Shown: piece by piece, positions 22,044 to 34,871 of the stretch
Numbering within the stretch: position 1 is the stretch's first letter
How the letters are laid out: every line of letters starts with the position of its first letter
Assembly (NCBI GenBank): GCA_020746875.1
Contig: JAGTJL010000001.1
Location: 3,224,001-3,288,000 of the forward strand
Direction of reading: 5' to 3'
Length of the DNA stretch: 64,000 nt
From: Rhexocercosporidium sp. MPI-PUGE-AT-0058
Lineage: Eukaryota > Ascomycota > Leotiomycetes > Helotiales
Made by a program: the position numbers and the translations under genes
The notes under the pieces: generated by a model
What the model was told of the DNA's origin: nothing
The model's input: only the letters and a program-made list of their open reading frames with translations
Databases searched by the model: none

Positions 22044-23874
22044 ACGTCTAACCCCCCCCTTCCGGCCACCCCCGCCTTCCGGCCACTCGCTTAACCTCAC
22101 CGCTTTTTGTACCACTTAACTTTAATAATAATTAATTATTTCATTCCCTAATCGATTTTCTTGAAATTTAGAATGCAAATTATTTTCATTATAAAGCCTG
22201 AATATATTAAATATGACGTTGTGTGCGCTTTAGATAAAGTGGCAAATAGTAAGTCCTTACGGAAAGCATCGCTAGAGTAGGGTGTTCTAAGGTCTACCCT
22301 TTAAGACCGCAATACAACAACCCAATTACGTTAAGACGGTATTAGCCACTTACAAAGGCTACCTATAGTTGTAGAGAATCGATTGACTAATTGGATTTTG
22401 AATTAAGAGGCTCTTAGTTATAGAGTGACGCATGCGCAGATTAGGACTTTTGGAGAGAGGCTCTTAGCTCTTCAAGGGGACCACAAACCACTTGGAAAAC
22501 ACTAAATAGCACGATTTTTGGCTCAGAATCCTATTCTTAAGACTAAGAGGCAAATATACGTTAATTCTGTACGTGTTAATTACGCTCGATTCGAAGTTAT
22601 TAAGCTTTAGTTCCAAAAACTCGACATTCCGGCAATTAGAGCTATTTTAGCCAATTAACGATGGAATATGGACGAGACAAGTGTTATGAAAGGTTATGGT
22701 CTTAATGGATATGTTGTAGGGAGTATCGAAACACGTAAGGTTTAAGGAAAACAGCTAGGTTTACGTGTTTGGACGACAATTATTGAGTGTATTTCTGTAA
22801 CTAGAGCTTTTATACTATCACTTGTAATATATAAGGGAAAATCAGTATAGCAATAGTGGTTTTCATCTCAATTAAAGATATTCGATAATTGGCACTTCAC
22901 TGCCACTGAAAATGAGTGGACTATTGATGTTACGGCTCTGGAGTGGCTGGAAAAGGTGTTTATCTCTTAGACGGAACCACGTGACTATTTAATAAGACTC
23001 CTTATTTTAGACGGCTATAGGAGCTATAAAACTACGGAATTCCTTTAGAGGTGCCTTAAGTATAATATATACCTCTTATTCTTACTTATACATACGTCGC
23101 ACGTCTTGTAACCTCTCGATCTGACGGTTTTCTTTATACTTAAGCGTGCCTATCGGAAAGAGCTGTAAAAGTTGAGTTCTCTAATCGATTCTATACTAAT
23201 TAGCAAGCGTAATTTCCTTATATACTATTATAAGGCACGCTAAGAGAGTATTACGCCTTTAAATATTAAGTTAAGGTAGAGGATTATAAGTCTTTAGCCG
23301 GTATTTATAGCCAAGCCGTTAATAAGCCTTTTACTATTAGAAAACAATAATAAATCGACAGATCTAACTTTATTAAAGCCTTAAAAGACGCTAATACAAC
23401 CTTTAAAGGTTTTTAATACTTTAATTAAGTTATAGACTTTAAAAAGACAGAAAGATTTATACGTATAAATTTATACTTTAATAAGCGAGTCACATGACTA
23501 ACTTCTAACGTAACGTTTGCTTTTTAAAAAGGTAATAAAAGGAATTGACGAAAAGGAATACGAGTTAGAAAAGACAAATATAAAAATTAAAGAGCTAAAG
23601 GAGAGATTAGAGCACTTGAGGCCAAAGAAAAAGAAGAAGGTCTAGACTAGTTTAAATTCTAAGTTTGCGATAACACGTGCTATTAAGGAGGCTTAAATTA
23701 TAGCTAGAAAACGTTAAATTAAAGCTGTCGAATTAGAATTAGGAGGAGATTTAGACTTTATAATATCTTATATAGAAGTTGACGTAGAATAGAGTTATTA
23801 AGTCTTAAATAGGAAGTGTTGAAATTAAGCGAGTGGCCGGAAGGCGGGGGTGGCCGGAAGGGGGGGTTAGACGT
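22044..23874 (+). mobile_element. Fot1/pogo-type DNA transposon (1831 bp) inside copia B1
   Basis: About 52-bp inverted ends start ACGTCTAACCCCCCC and continue TTCCGGCCACCCCCGCCTTC then CGGCCACTCGCTTAA; left and right differ only by one C in the C run. TA flanks both sides (22042-22043 and 23875-23876). The TIR contains a repeated CTTCCGGCCAC unit. Length and TA duplication are those of fungal Fot1 elements. Confidence 0.93.
22370..23800 (+). pseudogene. Fot1-like DDE transposase relic
   Basis: The plus strand shows RLLALQGDHKPLGKH (CENP-B-type helix-turn-helix region), RWNMDETSVMKGYG near 22662, LLILDGYRSYKTTEFL near 22998 and PLDLTVFFILKRAYRKEL near 23112. The three catalytic Asp codons survive; the second (23010) and third (23118) are 35 codons apart, a DD35D spacing. 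The frame is broken by several TAG/TAA codons, mostly at former Trp or Gln codons, so the enzyme is inactive. Confidence 0.85.
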
Positions 23875-23879
23875 TAATT

Positions 23880-25250
23880 AATTGCTCCCTTCGACACTAT
23901 GGGTGTCTTTAAGCGCTCCGCCAAAATCGTTATAATAAAACGATAATTTACTCGCTAAAGCAAAGTAAATAGCTCGATTTTCGATCTATTAGTTTTAATC
24001 TATTAATCGAAGATCGACTTAATTAAGAATTAATTAATTAAAAAATAACCGCTAACTTATAATAAGTTAAGGCTATTATTAATAATAAAAAGAAAGTCGT
24101 CGCTAAGGCATGACTGTCGACTACTCCCGTCCCCGCCCCCGCTTCTCGCCGTGCCGCTGCTGCTTCTTAAGCTCTAAAGCAGCCAGTAAGTGCTCATATA
24201 ATAGTCTATTTAAGCTATATTAATAGCGCCCTTTAAATAAAAGGTAACGATTAATATTATAATACCGTTAAAAAGGGTATTCGCTACTTCGCTTACTTAT
24301 TTAATTATAAATACGTAATTACTCCCGCTATTACTTAAGCTCCTTTTCTCGTATATTATAATACGTTAAAAAATAAAACTAGTAAAAAGGTAAGTCAATT
24401 TAGCTATTTTTTTCTCGCTTTTTTAATTTATTATTAATTTTTTTAAGAACTAAAACAATTAAGAATCCCGGTCCGTGCCGCCCTTAAGGGTAGTAATATT
24501 AATAGAACTATTATTAGTTTTAGTAATAGAGTTACTCTAAGAGCTATTAATAGATTCAGAGGTAATAATGAAGATAACGATAATAAAGAAAACGGTGAAT
24601 TACTTACTTTATTTCTAAAAAATTAAATTAATTTAATTAATTTTTTTAAAAAAGAAGAAAAGCCTTTAATTACTTTTATAACTTATACTTATATTATTAA
24701 AGAGAAGATTACTGCCGCTATAAGTGCTCTCTTTATTAAGAAAAGTAGTGAGGGAGCAACTGATTATCCTACTACTATTGCTATTACTAAAGCTACTACT
24801 GCCGAGACTATTGCCGGAGCTACTCGCGCCTATGGCCCGAGTCCTAGCGTTCTAGCCTTTCAGGTTATATTTACTCGTGAAATTATTCTTACCCTTAAAC
24901 AAAAGGCTTAAGTTACTCGCGTTAAAGAGCTAGTTAATATAATAACTAGTGCTTTAAGCAAGCTAATTCGGGAGGTTTTAGGCCTTTCTCCTTTTAATAA
25001 ATAAATTACTCTTTTATATTTTAAAGCTTAAGAACTTTTTATTTTTTAAGTGTCCCTTTATATTTTAAAAACTAAAGCTTACGTTTACCTTTAAATTAAA
25101 GAATTGTTAAAAGTAATTAACTCTTTAAAATGCAGTAATTTACACCTCCAAACTTAATTAATTTTCAATAAAATAAAATTATAAATAAAAATTTACAAAA
25201 GAGAATTTTATAAAGGAATATATAATAATATAAATAAAGCTCTTTAATTA
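23880..25250 (+). pseudogene. accessory gene relic, antisense to pol, in copia B1
   Basis: Between the 3' end of pol and the 3' LTR, the plus strand (opposite to pol) reads LSTTPVPAPASRRAAAAS, then KKGIRYFAYLFNYKYVITPA and LKNKTSKK before a GTAAGT donor near 24391. Beyond an intron-like stretch it continues TLRAINRFRGNNEDNDNKEN and ATRAYGPSPSVLAFQVIF. Stops are of the CAA/CAG-to-TAA/TAG kind, so the frame was coding before RIP. The equivalent place in copia B2 also holds a plus-strand gene with an intron. No function is recognised. Confidence 0.45.
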
Positions 25251-25329
25251 AAAGGTAAACTTATTATATAATCACTTTAAAAATAAATAAAAAGTAAAAA
25301 ATATATATAAAAAACTGCTTTAAAGCGAG

Positions 25330-27594
25330 TCTCTTAAAGGAGTTACTCTAATTGAGTACAAATATCTACTAAGTTAATAAGAGTAATAAATACTTTAAAT
25401 TTCTGCCGAAAAAGGTTTTTAATAAGTCCGTTAATCAGTATATAACTTATAAAAAGATATTTCATTATAAAAGTGCCCTTCTAAAACTCTTAACGTAATC
25501 ACATATTTTAAATATTAACGTGGCGCAACTTAATAAAAATACGTTAATTTTATTTAACGATTAATTAAATTATTTATTAATTATTATAGAAAATTGTTTA
25601 AACTACTCTTATATTAAGGCGTAATTCTTAAAAGAATTGCTGAAGTATTATAAGTTCGTTGCCGGTGCGCTTAACTTTAAGAAGCTTTGCTTATATTATA
25701 AACGTAGTAATTATATTTTATAAAGCTATTTTTTAAAGAATTAAACTTTTAAAAAGTATAAAAATATATTTATTAAAAGATTGCCTTGTCTTAATATTAT
25801 CCGTAAAAGAAGCATTTAATATTATTATAAGGTGGGAGTCGCGTAATTTATAATTATAAGTGATCGCTAAGAAACGAGTGCCGAAAAGGTAACGAATTAT
25901 TTAATTAATTATAATTAAGTGCTTTTGGGAAGAATTAATTAAAAAATAAAAAAGCCTTAAAGTAGTAAAAGCGACGTTTACACGTAATATAATTATAATA
26001 TAAAGTATTAATTTAACTTTCTCTTAAAATTCTTTAATTTAAGCTAAAGTGGCCTATTCTTAATTCTTTAATAGCTCGACTTAAAGTAATAGTATACTTA
26101 AGCAATTTTTATTTATTAATTTAAATCGAAGAGCAACCTTTTAAATATAAGTGTTATATATTAAAGAAATAGTCTTTACTAATCGATTTTTAATAATATA
26201 AACGCCTAAGAACTACTCCGTTTATTTTCCTTTAATAAGCTTATATATTATATTTAAGCCGTTAATAATTAATTTAGCGTCTTTAAAAGCCGAAATATAA
26301 TAAAACACTTAAATATTATCGACATAAAATATCACAAATACCGTACGTTACTCGTTTATAAATATACAAGGCTTTTCTTTATAAGCGATTAACCTTAAAG
26401 TTATTAAAATATGAGTAAAGTCACCGTATTATAACGCCGGTAAGTCCCTAAGTCCGTAAAGTGTGTAATTAATCTTTATTATTATTCCGTCTTATTTAAA
26501 ACCGTTTAATAAATAGCAGCGTACGCGAGCACTTGTCTTACTTCGTTTAGCGTTAATAAAGGCATTTATTATATTAAATTGAATCATTTTTAAATTAAAT
26601 TGAGTTATAATAGCTATAGCAGTTCTAAAGGAACAAATAGTTAAAGTAATTATATAAATTAATAAAATTAACGTTTTAAGCTATAAGTCTCCTTTTACAA
26701 CGACTTAAGAGCGATAGCGGGTTAAATACCTTAACGAATCGACTTTAGCGTGAAATACTTATTTTAAGGAAATTAATTACTTAATAATAAAGGTATATTT
26801 AACGACTCTTTAGTAATTGCGCAACTTAAAGTTAATAATCTTTTTAATAGCGTTAGCTCGAAAGTACTCTTTTAATAAGTAGTCCTTAAAGTCTTTTTAA
26901 TTTAATAAGTCCTTAAGCATTTATAATTAATAAATCCGTAAGAGCTTAATTAATTGTCGAATTTCGATATTTTTAAATATAAACGCTAATATAATAACGT
27001 GAATTACGTTTAAGTCTTTTCCGTTTTTTTACATTAGTTTTTAATTAAATCAGAAAGTCCTTAAAAAATCCTTTAAGTGCTCGCGGTTGTTTAACGGTTA
27101 TAATAATTTCGTAATTAACTCTTTAATAGTTATTATATAGACGCTTCGATTCGGTTTCGTTATTTTATTATTAACTCGAGTCTTTCGACTTTTATTAATT
27201 ACTTAGTCTTTTACTTTTTTCTTTTTAAAAAGTTTAAATAAGCCGGAATTTAATTTAATTAAAGTCAAAAGTAATAAGCGTAAACTTAACTCTCCGTCTT
27301 CTTTTAATTCCAATAATTACAGATATTCCTTATACTTAATTACTTAAGGTAAAGCTTTTAATTACTTAAGGCCGATACTTTCTTTAAGTACTCCTCGACG
27401 CTTAAGACCGCGCTTTTAATTATATGGCCCTTTAAAGTAAATTATAATTTATAATATCGACTTCTACTTAAGGCCTATATTACTTTAAAAGTTTAATATA
27501 TTATATAAAACACCTCTTTTAATTACGCTTTTAAACGCTAACTATTTTAAAGTGTCGGCTCGTTTTAAGACTTAATTAAAATGCTTATAAGTAA
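25330..27594 (-). pseudogene. copia B1 pol, reverse transcriptase/RNase H part
   Basis: Collinear on the minus strand with 29150-30800 of copia B2. The RT active-site segment reads FVIFYVDNI (about 26340-26310), where the usual second Asp is now Asn, a RIP-type change. Many TAA/TAG codons interrupt it. It stops abruptly at the GAAGT target of copia B2 and resumes after 35072. Confidence 0.8.
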
Positions 27595-27599
27595 GAAGT

Positions 27600-27795
27600 T
27601 ATCGTGCAACATACCTTGAGGCTCCACAGAGGCGAATATCAGTTCAATTGAAGGCTGCGCAGTTGCGTATATGACTGTTATTATATTATTACATATGGCG
27701 CATTCAAGCTCCCTGAATAAGGGAGCTTACTAGCGCCATGGTTTTGGTAGTTTTGATTAGGCTCGCTTAGCCAACTAACTATAACTTACACGATA
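27600..27795 (-). repeat. 3' LTR of copia B2
   Basis: 196 bp, paired with 34872-35067. It contains a stem-loop (27696-27738): TGGCGC and AAGCTCCCT pair with AGGGAGCTT and GCGCCA. Little RIP inside it. Confidence 0.95.
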
Positions 27796-27949
27796 CACCC
27801 CCTCGCTAAAGATAATACGTAGCTTTAGCGAAGCAAACAAATGTATAATAAATATAATAAATAATAATAAAATAATAAATAGTAAGGAAAAGTAATAACT
27901 AGAAGTTAAAGCAAACATGCTTAACGTATAAGCGAGAGTATATAAATAG

Positions 27950-29010
27950 CTCCCCCCCTCGTAACTTCCTTCTATAAGTATACTAAATTCAAAAATAGGT
28001 CGTGTTTCCGCCGCTAAGTTAGCCGCTCGTGCCTCCCGCCTCTCTAACTTCGCCGCTGCTCGCGTAATTAAAAAGGTATATTTCCTTTTGTCTTTTATAT
28101 TTTTAAGTTTAGTTTCCGACGTTATTTAAGTCAAAAGATCGAGAGATTGAGTGAATTGAAGTATACTGACTAGTTGTAATAGCCTGCCGCCGCCCCTCGC
28201 CTTCCCTTTCGCCGTCGCCCTCGCACTTCCTCTCCTGCGCCCCTTCCTGCCGCTCCTGCCGCCCTTGCCGCCCTTGCTACTCCCGCCCGCCGGCGTGCTA
28301 AGGCAGGTGCTGATAAAGAGGTCCCTTGCTCGGCATGCGTTAAAGCTGCCTTAAAGGGTGACTTTCTTATTAGCATTTGTTAAAATACTACTAGTTCGGC
28401 TCGGTGCCTTCGGTGCTACAGCCAGAATTATAGTTATATTGGTCCTGTTAGGCCTGCTGTCGCGGTGGCTTTTGCCGCCTTTGTAGAAGAGAAGCGTGGT
28501 GCCTCTCGCACTCGCGTAAGTTTGGCTTTAGTTTTTGTATTTTAAAGTTAGCTAACTCTGAGTAGCAGTTAAAAAACCTCCGGGCTTCGGTCCGTAATAC
28601 TTTTGCTGCGCCTAATATATTCATCTTGTCTTTATAAATAGCTTTAAAAAATCTGACTTTAGTTATTTAGCTGCTATTGCCGCCCTTACCCCCGCCCCCG
28701 TCGTCCCTGCCTCTGCCCCCCGCCTAATCCTCCTACCTGTTTGGGTTAGTGCTGGTGCTAGTGTTAGTACTATTAGTGCTAGTATTGTTACTAGTGATAT
28801 AGCCGCCCGCCGCCGCCGTATTAAGGAGTTGCTGGTGGAACTAGTGGATTTGTTAATAGTTTAGTTCGCGACTTGATAGCGGCTTAGGAACGTGCCTCTT
28901 TAGAGTTATGGTTTGCTACCTTATAAATAGCTTAAGAACGGGCCCTTTTATACTTACTTGCGTTGGTTTAGTTGTAGCTTCGGCCGGAATAGAATTCTTG
29001 CTTTTTAATA
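27950..29010 (+). pseudogene. accessory gene relic, antisense to pol, in copia B2 (Ala/Pro/Arg-rich, CxxC motif)
   Basis: The plus strand reads SAAKLAARASRLSNFAAARV then IKK at a GTATAT donor (about 28076). A well-formed intron ends ACTGACTAGTTGTAATAG (about 28180). The next exon is Ala/Pro/Arg-rich (AAPAALAALATPARRRAKAG) and carries VPCSACVKAALKGDF, a third Cys, then SARCLRCYSQNYSYI, that is C-x2-C, C, C-x2-C. It ends SRTR at a GTAAGT donor (about 28514), with a plausible acceptor GAGTAG near 28565. The third exon reads SVSTISASIVTSDIAARRRR. Only a few TAA/TAG codons break it. The GC-rich second exon stands out in the AT-rich block. Pol lies on the other strand, so this is a separate transcription unit. 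Function unknown; zinc binding is inferred. Confidence 0.5.
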
Positions 29011-29049
29011 ACTTGAAAAGGAATATATTTTACGTAATTATACTAACTT

Positions 29050-32000
29050 AGAAAGTACTTTAAAATATAAAGGAAAATAAAAGAATGTGTTTATAGTAAG
29101 GTATAAGCTTTAATTAAGCTTCTTTACCGACGCTCTAGCGTCTTACAGATTAAGTAATATAATAAAAGTCTTAAACTTCTGTCGTAGAAGGTTTTTAATA
29201 AGGCTATTAGCGTATATTTCGCTTATAAGCAAGTATATAATTTTAAAACTTCCTTTTTAGTGCTCTTGGCGTAGTTATATATTTTGAATATTAACGTACT
29301 TAAGCTTGGTTGATATACGCTGATTCTCTTTAATTATAAGCTTAATCGTTTATTAATTGTTATAAAAAATATTCTAGGGGCACCTTATATTAAGGTGCAT
29401 CTTCGCAAAGAGCTTTTGCAATGCTATAATTATTTTTACAGTTCGCTCCACCCTTAAGAGCTCAGCTTTAATTGTCGAGGTAGTAATTGTGTCTTGTTTA
29501 GTTGCTATCTATAATATAGTACCCCCGAACAAAATAATAATAAGCCCTTGTGAAAAACGCTTAGTTTTTAAATTATCTACGAAAGAAGTATTAAAGGCTA
29601 TTATAAGCTGCGTCTCGCTCTCTTGACGACTGTAAATAATACCTAAGAAGCGTGTTTTAAAGAGGTAGCGTATAATTTAATCTATAGCTTGTAAATGCTT
29701 TTGACTCGGGTTCGTTAAGAAATGCGATAATTATGAAACTATAAAAGCTATATCTGGTTTAAGTATAACAGCTGAGTATAATACGGAACCGACCTTCTTT
29801 TAGTATTCTTTGACTTAGTTTATAGTTGCTTTAGCGGTGTTTTTAGCTAAGTCGTAATATAATAAAGGAGTACTCGGGCAATTGCTATTTACTAAGTTGA
29901 ATTTTTAAACTACTTTCTTTATATACGTGTTATAGACAAGCGTAATTGTCTTCGTATATTTATCACGTATAATTCGCACTTTTAAAAACTATTTTATATT
30001 TCTTATTATAGTAAGTTCGTAGGCGTTATTTAAGCTATCGATGATTTTAGTTATTATAAAGAAGTTTAAGTTATAATATAGCACTTATATATTGTCTACG
30101 TAAAAGGCCACAAACATTATTCGCTTATCGTTCGTAAAGATGTAAGGCTCTTCTGCAAGTAGTACGAGACTAAGGCTTTTGAATATAATTAAGAAGTCGT
30201 TATATTATAAAGCTAGAGAGTCGCGGAGGCTATATAAGGCTTTATCGATTTCCACAATTATGCCGGGCTGTTTAAAACCGTCGGGGAGATAATAGTAAAC
30301 AGATGTACTTCGTTTGTCTCGTTTTACATTAATAAACGTATTTACGACGTCGTATTATTTAACCTTTAAATTAAACTGTATTGCTATAGCTATTATAACG
30401 CGGAAAGACTTTGCTATTAACGTAGAAGCGTATATAAAGAATATTATAATATTTTCCTGTAAATTACCCCTAGTAACGACTCGCGATTTAGTACGTATAA
30501 GCTGTCTCGTTAAGTTAACTTTATAAGTAAATACTTATTTCAAAGGTATAAGCGTTATCTTTATATCTGCCCTTAGCACGATATACTAGCACTTTTTAGC
30601 CTGGAGATTCTCTATTTCTTTATGCGCGTCTTTCTTAAAGTATTCTCCCTACGGGTGCTGTTCCAAATTCTTTTAGTACTTTAGTGCTCGTAAGAGCTTT
30701 ACTTAATATAATTATGTTAATTTAGAGCTTATAATTACTTGTACTCTAATCGATTCGCCACTAACTATAGCTACAAATACAGCATATACAGTTTCGTAGT
30801 CTTTTCTATCTTTACGCGTTATCTTATTATTCCAGAATATCGTAATAAAAGATGTAATATACGTATAGTTCTTGTTTATTTAATTTATAGATTCGGCGTT
30901 CAGGAGCTCCTTTATCGTAAAGGAGTATATTCTCAGCCTTCTCTTAGATTATTTATTTAATTATATTGCCTTTCTTACTTAACGTTTCCGTTAAGCTCGA
31001 GTGACAAGGCGCAGTTAACTTTAGTTTGATACTTAAAGCACTTCGTCGAGGGTCTCTTAAGTCATATTATCCTTTAAAAGATATTATAATAATATATCCG
31101 ACGGTATATTTTTTAAGAAGAGTTATTAATCTCTTTTAAGCTCGCTGTAATCCTCTTTTAACGAGGTGTTTTCGTGCTTTAAAGTATTTCTTAAGCTTGT
31201 ATTAATTACTTTAGTTTAGCGCAATAATTGACTTTGGCTATCTTGTAGTCTATTTTAAATTATAACTTAAGGTATTGAGTTATGCGCACTTTTAATCTGG
31301 AGTAGTTATTTCCTACTTATAATACTCCTTTTAAGCTCGAAATATTTATTTCGTCGTATCTGACTTTAAGTCTGTCTTAATATGCTTAGGCTTTTTAATA
31401 TTATTAAAATATTTATATTGTTATTATTAAGCTTTATATTGTTTTTTAACGTATTAACTCGTGAATTTAAAAGGATTAGCTTATTTTAATGCTTTTATGG
31501 AATAGGCAGTCCCGCTTCTTCCAGAGTTATGAGCTCTGCAGTTGCGTATGGAACTACTTCCTTAAAAACTTTATCGACTTTTATTAGGTTAAATAAGAGC
31601 TTGTTTAATTTAATATTGTTTTTAGCCTGTATATGTTCGTCTTTTATATGTTTAATGGCTAACTCGGCGTCTTAAGCGGCTTTAGGCTCTATAAGTATAT
31701 TAACGACTTATTTGAGTATTAGTAGTAGTTAGCCGATTACCGCTTATTTGCTATAGAATTATGCCTTATTAAAAATAACGTTTCGGGTACGTATTATAAG
31801 CTTCAGTTAGGGTATCTAGATCTTATATATATTAGTTGCGTAATAGTCAACTAAGTATTTAATATACTTTCTAAGGTTGACTTTAAAGCTTCTCTTATTA
31901 CAGAAAGCTTATCGGTCTTTAATTATTACGTAAGCTTTAGCGTTATACGTAAAGATATTATTTTAGTCAGGCCTTAAATCGACTAGCAGTTTCTTTATTA

Positions 32001-34850
32001 CTTTTAGGTCGTATTATCGAAAATATTATTTAAATTATATCTTTAGTATTTCGTTTAGCGATTATATAGCTCTTCTAATAAGTAGCGATATATTATAAAG
32101 ATACGCAGCTATTAGAATAGCTTCCGGTTATAACTTAAATAGCAAGTTAGCACTTATTATTATTTTTAAGGCTTTAGTAATAAGCTCTCCGCTAGCTCTT
32201 TCTACACCTCTATTCGGCTTATATATATAAACCGGAGTAAGCTCCAGCTCTATATTACTATTTAATGCTTATTAATCGTACTTTGTCTAGTATTTTATGC
32301 TAATTACCGACGTATTATTATTAGACCTGATTTTACATATAATAAAGCCGTATTAGCGTCTAGTCCATATCTTAAACGTCTTAAGCACGCCTATAATAAA
32401 GTCTTAAGATTTGCTAGTAAGCGTGAATACGAAGAGCTTTCTATTATATTCGTCTTTAATTAATAATAATTAACATATCTTATTATAACTTATAAGGTAA
32501 TTAAATAAGTCCCATGCGATTTTAAAGAAAGATCTCGGGGACTTATTATTTAACTCTTTGCGCGATAGTTATTAACTTAAATATATTATAATATAACTTT
32601 CGCATTTTATACGCGTGATTCCATCGATTTAAATATTACGTATATGCTTTACTAGAGCTTCTAGAGCTATTTTACCGAAGTAACCGGCGCGTAAGTGTTA
32701 TATCTGTATTATGTCGCTCCGGGGTCGTAGGAAACTATGTATTAATTGAAAAGTATGCTTTTTAAGAGGGTGTAATCGTTTACTAATTATTAGGTATATT
32801 ATTATAATAAGAGATTTACGAGCTTTCATAAAGGCATATAATTATAGAGAACGCGAGCAGTTGTTAATAGGCTTGTATTTAAATATTATAAAGTTCTATT
32901 TGCGCTATAAGTTTTTTATTATATAGTTATCTTTAGTACTGCTTACTCGTAAAGTCGTATTAATATTATTATATTATACCCCCGACTGTACGAAGAGGCT
33001 CTTAGAAATAATATTAACGTTAAACCTTTTTATAATAGCCACGTTACTTAGTGTTAGATTCCGAGTATATAATCCTTTAGGATTATATAAAGCGTTTTCG
33101 AAGATACGTATACCTTTACCAGTAATTAATAAACTTAAAGTACTAGTATTAACTATATCTTCCGTAATACGTTTAAAACTGCTAAAGACGAGTTTATTAA
33201 TACTATTAATTAAGTGAATAGCATTATAATTATTAATAAGCGTGCTATCTAACAGAAGATGGCGTTAGAACTTTATAATAATATAAATATTAGAACCTAA
33301 AGCATTATCGCAGAGTATATCGTCGAGGAGCTTTAGGTTAATTATAATTGCATTAATATTTAGATTATCTTATGAAGCTTTGCTTTTGCCTTTATTACTT
33401 ATAAGTGCAGCGGCATCAGGTGATTTGGCATTTGTAATAGGTTTAGAGTTATTATTATAATTAGCTCCGGTGATTTTAGCGACTGCGATATACTTCCATC
33501 TTTCTTTAATTATGGCTGTCTTAAGCTCTTTAAAGTCTGTAGTTTTTAACTTTTTACGAGTTACTAATACTTTATTAGCATTTGGCATATGCTTTATACT
33601 TTTAAAGGTCGTTCCGTTAATTGCATAACGTAATCTCTAACACTTAAGCGGCTTAAAGAAATGCTTATTATTTATGCCGCATAAGTATAAACTACCTTGG
33701 CCTCGAGAGCGAGATCTGTTAGAGCTTATATCTGACGCACTAGTATTAATTCCTTTAAAAATTGAATATTAACCGCTTCTTCCTTCTTAACGCTTAAGCT
33801 TCCTAAATATAATATACTTTTAGTTTATACTAGAGAGTACTTATATATAATTATTAAGAGTAAACTTATATTCTTTTTTAAGTTAGTCGTCGCGTATAAC
33901 CGTACTAAGGATAGGATTTGCTTAATTTAAGTATATATAAGCTCTTACCGCACGTAATTACTTCTTTAGAGCCACAGTGCCTTTGACATCAGGTATATCG
34001 TACGCTTTAGTATTTTTATAAGCTTTTAAGAAGTCTTTTATTTATTAGTTAATGTTGACTTTTCCTTTATATACTTCTTTTAAAACCTTTTTGTATTCCG
34101 TGATTATAATAATAAGAACCGACGATTCTGACGGTATTATATCGCGCTGAAATGTATTAACTAACGATTATATATTTAGTTCGCTTTTGCCGGCTAGTTC
34201 CTTAATCGCAGAGTCTAAGAGTAAATCGTCTACCGTTTTAAAGAGCTAGTTATATAAAGCCATATACTTATTATTTTAGCTCGTCCATTTAGCCAGCGTG
34301 TACTGATATTCCTTAGCTTATATTATATAAATTTATTATATTTTTGTAATTATTAAGTAAAGAAGTAGACTAGCTTTTTCTAGACTTGTTTCTTTTATTA
34401 AGGCATCTTTATCGGACGACTTAAGCGTTAAAGACGACTATAAGTTTACTGCTTTTTAAGCTATAATATTAGCGTAATATTAGTTTAATTATATCTTTGC
34501 CACTTATTAAGCGATGCTCTCAAGCGTTGGAGCCTTTAGTCGGAGTTCTGGAATATAGCTTATTATAGAAGCTATAAGGTTTATTATATCTAGTGCATTT
34601 ATAAACGTAGTATAAAAATTCAATCGCAGGTACTATATCGCCTAATCCTTTCGTGCCTTTAAGGTATAATCCGTAAGTAGTTTTAGGAGTAATATTATTT
34701 ATTTAAGATATATTAATAATATAGCGTCGAGAATATTTAGTGGTTTAAGAGTTGTCGACGAGTTTAAAGAGTTACGACAGCTTCTAAATAGCGGTGTAAA
34801 ATGCCTCTATGGAGCTACGTCGGCGTGTATATGCGACTAGGAAGCTTTTT
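29050..34850 (-). pseudogene. copia B2 gag-pol relic
   Basis: The minus strand shows a pre-integrase region (HLRAGYFGKIALEALVKH near 32700-32640) and the RT block FVAFYVDNI near 30115-30085, with the second catalytic Asp changed to Asn. Both are diagnostic of Ty1/copia pol, in the order integrase then RT. The whole region is interrupted by TAA/TAG codons. The short open frames in the region are not intact genes. Confidence 0.8.
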
Positions 34851-34871
34851 ACAGCTTACGGGGCTTATAAT

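Noticed and set aside
28170..28376. 68-codon minus-strand ORF rich in Ala/Arg
   Set aside because: It is the complement of the GC-rich accessory exon on the plus strand, whose frame has a CxxC pattern and flanking splice sites. The minus-strand frame has no motif.
30314..30960. Two 70-73-codon plus-strand ORFs
   Set aside because: They lie opposite the copia B2 reverse transcriptase, which reads on the minus strand; chance openings in AT-rich DNA.
33370..33588. 72-codon minus-strand ORF (MPNANKVLVTRKKLK...)
   Set aside because: Same strand as copia B2 and in its gag region; most likely a surviving piece of gag rather than a separate gene.
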